64,000 nt of DNA from Aphelidium insulamus (Eukaryota; Aphelidiomycota; Aphelidea; Aphelidiaceae). How positions within the stretch are numbered: the first letter of the stretch is position 1; the number at the start of each line of letters is the position of its first letter. Both the position numbers and the translations under genes were made by a program. The notes under the pieces are model-generated. The model was not told the origin of the DNA. It did no database searches and saw nothing but the letters and a program-made list of their open reading frames with translations. The stretch spans positions 86,434 through 150,433 of the forward strand of contig JAZDSV010000037.1 in NCBI GenBank assembly GCA_036784855.1. Reading direction: 5' to 3'. This document shows positions 21,096-30,910 of this stretch, one piece after another.

Positions 21096-22406
21096 ATGCG
21101 GGAACGCGCTTGCAAATGCCTCAATGTGCGCATCAACACGTCGCCGCTGGGTGCCGAAGACATCGCTGCCACAAACAACAATAGTGTGGAGGGCACAGAG
21201 TCTTCTGGTGCTGCATCCTCTGCCGTGCTGGACGCGGTAGAGTGGCGGCTGGCCGGAGAATTACACCTGGAATACCCGCAGCTGACTCGTTGGCGCCACG
21301 GAGAGCCACATGGGCGCTCACTAGAGTGTCTCATATGTGGTTTGGTGGTTATGGGTGCAGCCGAGGATGCGGGCCAGTCAGTGGCGCCTTCTCCGCCTCT
21401 GTCTGGCCACCGTGTCACTATAAACAGCCAAGCATTGGTTGGTCAGCATAGTTTTATACATGCATAATATGTACTTTGACTAATTCAATGCAGGATGACA
21501 CTGGTATATCGGCCGCTATGGCATCCAGTTCATACTTGCCCGTGCTGGGTCTCTGCCCGCCAGCAGACACACTTTCAAGTACTAGATCTACGTCCAAGAC
21601 CACGGCCGACATGTTATCGGATATACTTCGTACACGGTTGGATGCGTGCTTAAAGCGAATGGAGGAGCAAATGAACGACGAGCTGGCCGAGTTGCAGCAG
21701 GCATGGACAGATAAAATTGGCTCTGTCAAGCGAGAATACCGCGTCGATGCCGAGAGGCTGCAGCGATTATTGAAACCAACAACTGTAACATCAACTAGTC
21801 AAGGCGTTTCCGCAGTCGTTAAGATTCATCAAAGTACAATGGCGCATCCTGGTAAAGCCTAGTTGCTCAAAATTTGCCTTTATATGAAGTAACATATCAG
21901 TAGTAGATGAGGAAATATTCACACTAGACACCGAGGGTGACGGCGCTGTAGTCCCTGTGACGCCGGTGGAAAAGTACACGGAGGAAATCCAGCTTGACTC
22001 CACTGCAGTTGAGGAGCTGGCTGACAACAAGCAGCCAAATATACCTGCCGTCTCACTGCTGGGATCCTCGATGCCGATTGCCATTCCAGCGTCAGTACTG
22101 GCACTTAGTACAATATCTTACGATAACCGTGAGTGATTGTAGATTCAGCTATAGACCTGCACAAAGCACAAGTACAGCATCACACGTGGACAGCAAATCT
22201 CCGGTGGCTGCGGGCACTTCCCAGTCTGAGCAAGACAGCGTACGTAATGTGCAATGGTGTGTTGTCTGTACGGTGATAACACATGGCAGTTTGTTGCGCC
22301 GCACATTCTGGCTGAGCAAACTTATCGGGAAACGAGCCCGCTGCAGTTGCTCGGCGATTTGCCCAGCAAATCTATAGCGCGCACCACGCCCACCGCGCCA
22401 ATGTAG
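21096..22406 (+). CDS. Coiled-coil/Cys-motif protein, unknown family
   Basis: A multi-exon model runs from a Met at 21096 (or an upstream exon) through a first exon to 21437, intron 21438-21493, a second exon to about 21850, an exon from about 21904 to 22130, and a last exon ending at 22406 (FVAPHILAEQTYRETSPLQL...). Visible features are a possible zinc pair, CKCLNVRI near the start and LECLICG ~75 residues later, a central helical region (LDACLKRMEEQMNDELAELQ...REYRVDAERLQ) with coiled-coil character, and a conserved-looking end, LLGSSMPIAIP followed later by FVAPH. I do not recognise it. The splice between about 22130 and 22160 is unresolved. Confidence 0.5.
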
Positions 22407-22794
22407 TGTATAGTTACTAGTTTCCTGTGGTGTCGAGAGCGTGTTCTACGATGCATATTTGTTCGATAAGCTTGCGCGGTGTATTTGCTCCATGTACTTC
22501 CCACACAACTCCATTTTTACACTCAACTCCTCCACACACTGTACACACACACCTCTACACACCGCGCAAAACTTTCGGCTAATCGGGCTATTTCCCGTAC
22601 ACTACTCGCGCCCGGTGCGCCGTGTCGGTGAGTGTCAGGGCGTCACTACCAGGCCGCCAATCCGCTGCGGCGTCACTCGCAGCTGTGCACACGGACTAGC
22701 GCCCCTTCACGGTCCATCCCGGAACATTCATAGACGCACACTTTACTCGCAGTACATCCGCCCACATACTCCTACAATAAGCATCTCTGCTGCC
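22407..22794. promoter_or_regulatory. Promoter region of kelch receptor-kinase 1
   Basis: No CDS is supported. A C/A-rich pyrimidine leader (CACACACACCTCTACACACC, 22543-22562) lies upstream of the ATG at 22795. Confidence 0.4.
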
Positions 22795-25700
22795 ATGCTA
22801 CATCGCACTGCTGCGCTGCTCATAACATCGGTTCTCATATGGTCACTGCAGCCAGCCAGTGGCCAGCCGTCATCCACCACCGCCAACTTCACCACTGTGA
22901 TCAACTGGCTGGGCGGCAGTACTCTCACATCGCAGTACGGCTACTACGGTATTGGCGGTGACCCCGTCGATGTGTTCCTGCCGGGCGCGCGATCCCGGCA
23001 CTGCGCCACAGCCATCGGACAGTCCATGTATCTGTTTGGCGGCGACGGCTACGGCATCAATGCGCAGCAGAGTCGCGGTACGTTCAATGCTGCCTCAGTG
23101 TCTACATAGCACGCAGATTATGGTGCTGACTATCGCGCGTGTGCGTGTCTCTGCAGGATTCTTGAATGATTTGTGGCGCTATGATTTCGTCAGCGCTCGG
23201 TGGCAGTGGCTCAGCGGCAATGAGACGAGTAATGCAACGCCACTCTATGGACCAAAGGCCGTGGCATCACCGCTCTCGCTGCCTGGTTCCATGTCACTGC
23301 ATTCGTGCGCCAGCAGCGGCAAATCGGGCCTATTCTACCTGTTTGGCGGCAGTGCCAAACTTGTCACTGGTGTCGGCAAGTCTAGAGTGATCTATATGTA
23401 CATATACCTAACTGACCGTGATTCAGTGCGCTCCAATGATTTGTGGACGTTTAATCTGACGTCCAAGCTGTGGACGTGGATGCAGGGCGATAACAACAAC
23501 TTGCAGGGAGTGTCTAGTGGTGTGGGCATTGCCGCGTCCACAAACATTCCTGGACCGCGTCAGGACTCTTCCATATGTGCCGATGACTCGGGGCGGTATG
23601 TTTACGTATTTGGCGGCGATGGTTACAGCATATCGGGGACATTGGGTAAGTTTACCACTTCATGTTTTCATGCGCATTGCTAAATTTCATAATTGTAGGC
23701 GGTCTGAATGACTTGTGGCAATTCGACATTGTGACCCGCATGTGGACGTGGATGTCTGGCTCCAACAATCGGGAACAGCGCGGCGCATACGGCACCTTGA
23801 ATGTAGAGTCATCTCTCAATGTACCCGGTTCACGCATTGGCCACGTTGTGTCCATGGAATCAAACACGGCCAACATACTGCTCTTTGGGGGCCGGTGGCG
23901 TAGCGTGTCATGTATGCCAGTTCATTGTCATCTGTCAATTAAAGAATTGACTGTTGTAGCATATCTGAACGACCTGTGGCGCTTCAACTCTACTTCGTGG
24001 CAATGGACGTGGCTCTCCGGCAATTACAATGTTAGTGTGGGCGGCAAATATGGAACGGTTCAGTCGCCGGGTAGCCGGTTCAGGTTTCATTTTGGCCGTT
24101 TGATGGACTCGTACTCGTATCTGGTGTACGGTGGGTTCGGCTTTGATACTGACTCAGCCGTGGGTGCGTGCAAATGATGAATGACGCATTATGCTTTAGA
24201 TAACCTTTATATTTTAGGATATATGGGTGATTTTTGGCTTTTTAAGATGGACGAATTGAAATGGACTTGGATCGGTGGGAGCAAATATGGCAACCAGTTG
24301 GCGGTGTACAATAGCTCTGCCACTGATACGCAGCCAGCGTCCATTGGTGGGCGTAGTTTGGCTATTTCTGTATCAAGTGCGTTCAACAACAAAGTAATCC
24401 TGTTTGGCGGCGAATCATCTGCTGGGAAAATGAGCGATTTCTGGGAACTGCAAGTGGTCAATGTGTCCGCGTCATCTACACTTTCCTCCTCTTCATTGCC
24501 GACAGCATCCCCTACGCCGTCCAGCTCGACGATGGCGTCGTCCTCTGTTTCCAGTTCTTCAATGGTCTTGACTTTATCGCCTACCTTGTCGTCATCGTCA
24601 GCATTTACATCACCTGGCTCTGTCACATCTGCTTCAAATACCGTCCTACTTAGCTCTGCGTCATTTACTATTGCTTCGACAACCGTTTCACCCTCCTACA
24701 CCGCTGTACTTCCGGTGACTCCAATGGCTGATAATTTGTCCACCACGACCAGCACACGTGCCAGCGTCGACACTGTGCCAACTTTGTCAATACAAAGTGA
24801 TGCATCAATTGGGACGGCTGATTCAATGGCATTGTCAATCTCTTCGACAACAAGTCAATCGTCGATTAGCGCTTATGTCACCGCAGTCAGCGCTACCAAT
24901 AATTTGCCGTCTTCTTCGACAGCCAGGTCAACGACCAGCTTCAGCTCTGCGCAACCTACGCCATCCACATCATTCATGCGGTCAACATCGGGCGCGTCAA
25001 GCAGTTCGCGGACACTGTCTCCATCTACTACTCGAACCGTGCTTGCAATAACGCCAGACAGCACGGCAACATTGGCTGCCATGGAATCTCGCGCAGTGGA
25101 TGCTGTTGTTAGCAGTATGTATATGAAGCCGTGTTAAATCTTTCATTATCTCATTGGAATAGGAATTGAAGAACCTACTGGGGACCAGGGCTTATCGGGA
25201 AATCCGCAAGGAAACAGCCAAACAGCTTCGAATACGGCGACTGTGGACAATAACGAGTCTGGTCTGTCAGTTGCAAGTCTTGTGGCGATTGTAGCTGCAA
25301 CTATCATCGTATCCATGGCGTTGGTATTTGGTGTGCGGTGGGCTCGATCCAGCGCACCTCCACCGTCTCCCGATCGCACGCTTACTTCCACCTCTAAACG
25401 GAGCACAACAAACACTGCCACAACGTTTCCAGCGTCGCCAGCACCGTCAGCGCGATTCAGCGTACGATCCGGAGCGTCTGTTGCGCCTCCAAACAACACC
25501 AACACGCTATCCGCTACGTCGGCTCATGTGTCGCGACAAAGCTCCTTCGCCCCGTCAACCACGACCTCTGCGTCAGAGTACTCGGAATATGTTGTGCCAG
25601 TCACCGAGATCGCCACACTGCCCTGTGATATGACCGAATTCTCACTGCCCGGATTTCTCCAGTTTCACGCCGGTAAAGACTTTACGTGGAAAGAAATTGT

Positions 25701-26358
25701 CGGTCAGGGTGGCAGCGGCCAGGTCTATGTGGGCGACGCGCTGAATACTAGACTAGCTCCCGCGGGCACACAAGTGGCTGTGAAAATAATCAGCAACACA
25801 CCGCGCGAGGCAATGAACCCTCAAATGGCGGCCGCAGTAGACCAGGAAATATCAATAATGCACTATTTGGGCCGCCATCGTAATATTGCGGTACTGCTGG
25901 GATGGTGTGACAATCCAATGGCGATGATAATGAAGCTGTACAATTATGGTTCGCTCGAGGACTGGATTGCCGACCGTCAAGCCGTCACCAAGAGCCACAA
26001 ACTGGCGTTCATGTCAGACACCTGCGCCGCACTTCACTTTATGCATGGCAAGGACGTGGCCCACTGCGATATCAAGCCGGCCAATATCCTGATCGATATT
26101 GACGAGGCAGGCAGTCCGTTTTGTGTTCTCACTGACTTCGGCATATCGCAAGTGTACTCGCAGCAGGCCGACTTGGTCAAGGAGTTCCGTATTATTAAAC
26201 TGCGCGGTGCATCGATAGTGTACGCTGCGCCAGAGGTTCTAAAGCGACATCGACTGGGTGCTCTGTCTGTTTGCGGAAAGCTGGACGCGTTCAGATCCGA
26301 CATTTACTCACTGGCCATCCTGTGCTTTGAACTGCTCACTTTAGAAAATGGCTGGTAG
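22795..26358 (+). CDS. Kelch-repeat receptor-like membrane protein kinase 1
   Basis: Exons 22795-23077, 23157-23375, 23427-23645, 23699-23899, 23960-24163, 24218-25114, 25163-26358 sum to 1,072 codons plus stop. A signal peptide (residues 1-24, ending ASGQP) is followed by about six attractin-type kelch blades, each with a GG pair and an LNDLW...W.W pattern (FLNDLWRYDF, SNDLWTFNLT, LNDLWQFDIV, LNDLWRFNST, MGDFWLFKM). A long Ser/Thr stalk, one TM helix (SLVAIVAATIIVSMALVFGV) and a cytosolic kinase come next. Kinase motifs: GQGGSGQVYVG, VAVKI, a helix-C Glu, HCDIKPANIL (Arg of HRD replaced by Cys), DFG, APE, SDIYSLAILCFE. It then stops at ENGW, before the helices of the lower lobe. Introns fall mainly between blades, so exon duplication built the propeller. 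Its paralogue lies directly downstream. Confidence 0.88.
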
Positions 26359-26481
26359 TTTCTACATACACACATACTTTTATTCACTCCAGTATCTCAG
26401 CCTGACGACAACGATAAACCTACAATAAATTCTGCCAGGTTATATTTATAGTCACACACAACTCCACGAAGGTTGTGCACA

Positions 26482-29400
26482 ATGAAATACGCGCTACTAA
26501 CCTGTTTTGTGCTCCAGTTGGCAAAGTGCTGCCTGGGTGGCAATGTGACCGCCACGCTCCTTTACGGAACAATCGTGGCAAACAAAATCGGAGTGTACAG
26601 CGGAGCAACTGCCATCCCGGGCGCCAGGGCATCTCACTGCACCGTTGCAACAGCGACCAAGATTTACGTACTGAACGGTGATGGGTACCGGCTGTCGGCT
26701 GCTGGCACATGTACGTGTCTATAGTGCGTTTGCTTGTAAACGATAAACGATGACAACCGCAACAGCGTTCTTGAACGACGTTTGGCAATTTGATCTGACA
26801 ACCAACAAGTGGACAGCGATTTTTGGCAATGGATCGGCAATATCCACGCCGAGGTACGGCCAGCAAGGTGTCGAGTCGGCTGCGGCAAATCCCGGTGTCT
26901 GGGCTGATATGACGTGCAATTTGGGGTCCAATAATCGTATATACGCGTTCGGCGGTATGAAGTACGACGATGCAACCAATCTACACGCATCCAACGAACT
27001 GTGGAGTTTTAACCTGGGCACAAATCAGTGGACGTGGCTGTATGGCAATTCGACGGCGATCGGATACGGTGTATCTGGCGGTGTCGGAGAATTTTCTACC
27101 TCATTCATTCCCGGACAGCGTCAATATCACACGTCCTGCACGTCTGCATCAGGAAACGATATTTACATCTTTGGCGGTCAAGGGACTAGTCGCTCGAATA
27201 TAGTAGGCAAGTATTGCACCGTCTTAGTTTGCAAGGGCGATTGCTGATACTCTTGCGGGCAGGTGAACTTGACGATCTGTGGCAGTTCAACGTTCCCACC
27301 CAGTCATGGGCGTGGCTGGGCGGGTCCGACCTCCCACTGGCAGACTCGGTAGCGGGACAGCGCGGCGTTGAAGCACCGGACTATTTGCCCTCTGGCCGAA
27401 CGGGTAGCTCCATTGTGTACGACGTGGTCACAGGTTGCTTATATGTTTTTGGCGGATCGGACATGTACAACGTTTGTATGTGGCGCTACTCACTGGCTTT
27501 ATCATCAGCGGCTAACGATTGTTTACAGACTTGTTGAACGATGTCTGGCGCTTCAACCTTACCAGCGGTTTGTGGGCTTGGCTTAACGGCGGCTGGGATT
27601 ACAGCCAGAGAAGCGCATTTGGTGCGCCAGGAGTGTACAATACGACCATTATGCCCGGTTCGCGCTATTCTCAAACTGCATCGATTTTGTCAGACAGATC
27701 CTTGTTATTTATCTACGGCGGCTATGGCTACCCTAGCAATGCAACGAGTACGGTTTACATTAGTTTTTTCTGTGTAAAGTATAACATTGTTTATAGAACA
27801 GATAACCATGAACGATGCGTGGGTGTATCATATCCCGTCGGATCTCTGGGCATGGGTCGGAGGCAATTCGGCCGCCGATACCACAGCCAAATTTCCCGGT
27901 GGACGTGTAGTTAGTGTTTACAGCACAACTCCCATTAACGCGACTGTCCATGTCTTTGGCGGCAAGAACTCGACCGGCAGATTCAGCGATTGCTGGCGTC
28001 TCAACTTGCAAAACATCGCAGTTCCACCAACCGTCGTAAGTGCAAGTGCTACTTCGTCGACCGGCAGCAGTGCCGTCGCGACAAGCGTTACCGGATCCAC
28101 TGGGGGCTCTGCTGCCATCACGAATGCACTCTCGGTTGGAAGCCCGAGTACTTTGAGCATTGTGCAGACAACAGCAAGCACTAGTGGGACCACAGTCAGC
28201 ACTCTGATGACATCCGCCACACTTTTCCTATCCCAGCCGATGACCAGCAATTCTTCTCATGTCAATGCACCAATTTCTTCCACTGGCCAAAACTCATCCA
28301 CAATTATCATTGCGGCACCTCCAACCGATTCAACTCAGGCTGCGTCCGAGAGCGGAATGATTGGCGAACTGCTAACACAGACTAGCACGCTGGCTGCGCT
28401 GGGTGGCGCAGTGTTTGTGGTGATTGCATCGGTGGCTGTGCTCGTTGTGGTCATGCGACGGCGCAAGATGCAGAGGAGCGGCAAGTCGGAATCCCGCGAT
28501 CATCTGTCGGCATCGAGTTCATCTCTGCGCTCAATGAATGCCAGCACGTCGGAACTAAAGCCACGCGGCAACATGGGCACCACCACGTTTGATATACAAA
28601 CGGTGCAGCCGAACCAGACGGAATTTGCAATGCCTGGCTTCCTTCTGTTCCAGGCCGATGTCGATTTCAAACGCAACGAGTTGATTGCACGCGGTGGCGG
28701 TGGCCAGCTGTTTCGCGGCGAATCACTCAATGCCAAGCTGGCACCGGCCGATGTGCCGCTGGTGATAAAGGTTGTTGGCGCATCTCGTCGCGCCCTCCCC
28801 GAGCGTCTAGTCAATGCATTTGAGCAAGAAATATCGGTGATGCACTACTTGGGCCGCCACCCCAACATAGTGCGGCTGCTGGGATGGTGCGACCAGCCAC
28901 TGGCCATGATCATGAAGCTGTATACGCACGGCACCGTGGCGGACTGGATTGAGACCAAGCAAATTTGCACTAAATCGCATCAGTTGAGCTTTTTGCGCGA
29001 CATTGCACTTGGACTGCAATTTATGCACGGGAAGGACGTGGCACACTACGACATGAAACCGTCCAATGTTCTGATCGACGTGGATGCCAAGCAGCGCCCA
29101 TTCTGCGTGCTGACGGACTTTGGCATCTCACAGATCTTTAGTCAGCGCGCGGGCCTAGTGAAGATGTTTGAAGTGGTCAACCTGCGTGGCATGTCGCTTC
29201 TGTACGCGGCACCGGAATCGATTTTAATGTTCCAGCAGGTGGGGGCGGGACAGCGAAAAGAGCTAGACAAGAAGACCATGCTCTCCGCGGACGTCTACTC
29301 GTACGGCGTGATTGTCAACGAGATTGTCACGGTCTGCAGTGTGGAGAAGAACTTTGCCAGAAACAAGTTTTCCGCCTCCAAAAATCCCAGCCAACAACAG

Positions 29401-29826
29401 CAGCAGAACGGCGGAACATCGGGACTAAACACCGAAGACTCGGCAGCCACCAAGAAGTACCAAAACAATGGCGGGACGTCGGGCCTGAACACTGAGGATT
29501 CCGTGGCTGCCGCCAAGAAGCCAAATAATGGCGGCACCTCCGGGCTGAACACGGAAGCCACCAGCGTGACTCGCAGCACCAAGGCATCATCGGCCAACAC
29601 GCCAAAACAGGCCAGACTGCCACCGGGAGCCACACAGCAGTCTGAGTTGCAGTCGAATGCATCAAGCAGAGCGCAATCGACACTGACATCTCACACCAGC
29701 GCTGCCAGTCTGATGCGTGACACCGCGACATCATCAAGCACGGCGCCAAGTAGCACCGTCAGCCAGCACACGCAACAAAAAACCACCACGGTAAGCCGTC
29801 AAAAGAGTACTCGGCGGCTGCTGTAA
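26482..29826 (+). CDS. Kelch-repeat receptor-like membrane protein kinase 2
   Basis: Exons 26482-26710, 26766-27206, 27263-27475, 27529-27747, 27797-29826 sum to 1,043 codons plus stop. The layout matches the upstream gene: signal peptide (LLTCFVLQLAKCCLGG), kelch blades (FLNDVWQFDL, SNELWSFNLG, DDLWQFNV, LNDVWRFNLT, MNDAWVYHI), a Ser/Thr stalk, TM (GGAVFVVIASVAVLVVVMRRR) and kinase. Motifs: ARGGGGQLFRG, VIKVV, HYDMKPSNVL (HYD for HRD), DFG, APE, ADVYSYGV. After VNEIVTV the kinase fold is replaced by a low-complexity tail with three NGGTSGLNTE units (residues ~860-910). Intron 27207-27262 starts GCAAGT and is a GC-AG intron. The gap to the first gene is only ~120 bp, and both share HGKDVAH...KP and GISQ stretches, so they arose by tandem duplication and have since diverged. 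Confidence 0.88.
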
Positions 29827-29852
29827 TCGGGGCAAGTTAATATAATTTAGAC

Positions 29853-30004
29853 AATATCATCATTTAGCATTCAGCAAGTGTGGCAACGACTCTCTTTTAT
29901 TGTGGCACATGAGACGGCTATGGCACTGGCCGCGCGGCAGTAATTGACTCATTTTAATAAACTCCTTCCGAAATCAAAAAAAAAAAAATATATAATATCA
30001 TCAT
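29853..30004 (+). mobile_element. Non-LTR retrotransposon 3' fragment with target duplication (copy A)
   Basis: An 11-bp direct repeat, AATATCATCAT, lies at 29853-29863 and 29994-30004. Between them is a 130-bp insert that reads in frame IQQVWQRLSFIVAHETAMAL... to a stop TAA, a short 3' UTR and a poly(A) tract (29976-29988). It is the extreme 3' end of the element seen in full at 30318-30867. The structure (5' truncation, poly(A), direct target duplication) is that of target-primed reverse transcription. It starts 37 bp after the stop codon of the kelch kinase 2 gene, so it supplies that gene's 3' UTR. Confidence 0.85.
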
Positions 30005-30307
30005 CATAATTGTTCCATGAAGTATATTTGGAGGGGCTCTGGTGTGCCCTTTTGAACGATGCAATGGCTGAGAATAATATGATATAAATACTTTTGCAGT
30101 AGATAGTTTAGCCATGAGTCGCAATTCAATGCTATAAGTATGCTATGTAATGCCCATGTGTCTTGCATCCCACACTGCAGCTGTAGAATGCATAGTGAGC
30201 TATTCACACAGCGCAGTACTATGTAGTCCAATGTGACATACACAAGCGTATGTAGAATGTGACCTGTATTGTATACATTTGTACTTCATTCACTTATAGG
30301 CAAATCT

Positions 30308-30877
30308 ACATATGGCTTTTTTTTTTGAAAAAAAAGAAAGGAGTTTATTAAAGTGAGTCAATTACTGCCGCGCGGCCAGTGCCATAGCCGTCTCATGCGC
30401 CACAATAAAAGAGAGTCGTTGCCACACTCGCTGAATGCTGACAGAAGCCGCAAGGTTGTCCACGTCTGCCAGGGCTCGGCCAATACGTCGGACAATAGAA
30501 ATAGTTCGAGTACCAAATGCTCCTAGAGATTCGATAATGAAAGGGAGAAAATCAACTCGGCGCGCTAAACATCGCTCCAGGTACTTTTTGCTTTTTCGCT
30601 CCTCGGCTTTTTTGGCGTTCCAGCCACCCCAGTTTGATGCATTGTGCAATTGCTGAAATGACGACACAATTGAGACATCAACGCACATGTTGCGGCCATT
30701 CTCCCATCCGTGCAGTAAAACATCTGCAGGTCGCTCATTGCTGCCAGGAATAATATGCTGCGCTTCTGTGCTGCACGGAATTCGAGCTCGCTTTGCCAAA
30801 CGCAATAATTCATCCCGAACTGCATTGTGTCGCTGACTCAGCCGCCCTCCTGGACAGTGAGTGTCATACATATGGCT
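30308..30877 (-). mobile_element. Non-LTR retrotransposon 3' fragment with target duplication (copy B)
   Basis: A 10-bp direct repeat, ACATATGGCT, lies at 30308-30317 and 30868-30877. The 550-bp insert (30318-30867) is on the minus strand with its poly(A) (poly(T) on plus) at 30318-30338. It ends 33 bp before the TAF4 start, so it lies in that gene's promoter region. It is 5'-truncated but keeps an open reading frame to the same TAA as copy A. Confidence 0.88.
30362..30867 (-). pseudogene. C-terminal end of retrotransposon polyprotein (endonuclease-like domain)
   Basis: The frame lacks its 5' part because the element is truncated. It opens with a zinc-knuckle-like motif, CPGGRLSQRHNAVRDELLRL, followed by HIIPGSNERPADVLLHGW and CVDVSIVSS. 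The order, RHN, then RPADV...DVS, matches the C-terminal region of LINE-like reverse transcriptases that carry a restriction-endonuclease-like (PD-(D/E)xK type) domain after the RT; this family match is from memory of the motif and not computed. It ends GRALADVDNLAASV...FIVAHETAMALAARQ. Copy A repeats the last 24 residues. As a truncated fragment it is not expected to be functional. Confidence 0.65.
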
Positions 30878-30910
30878 GTCCGCTGTTAATTAAGCAAGAA
30901 AAACGACAAA

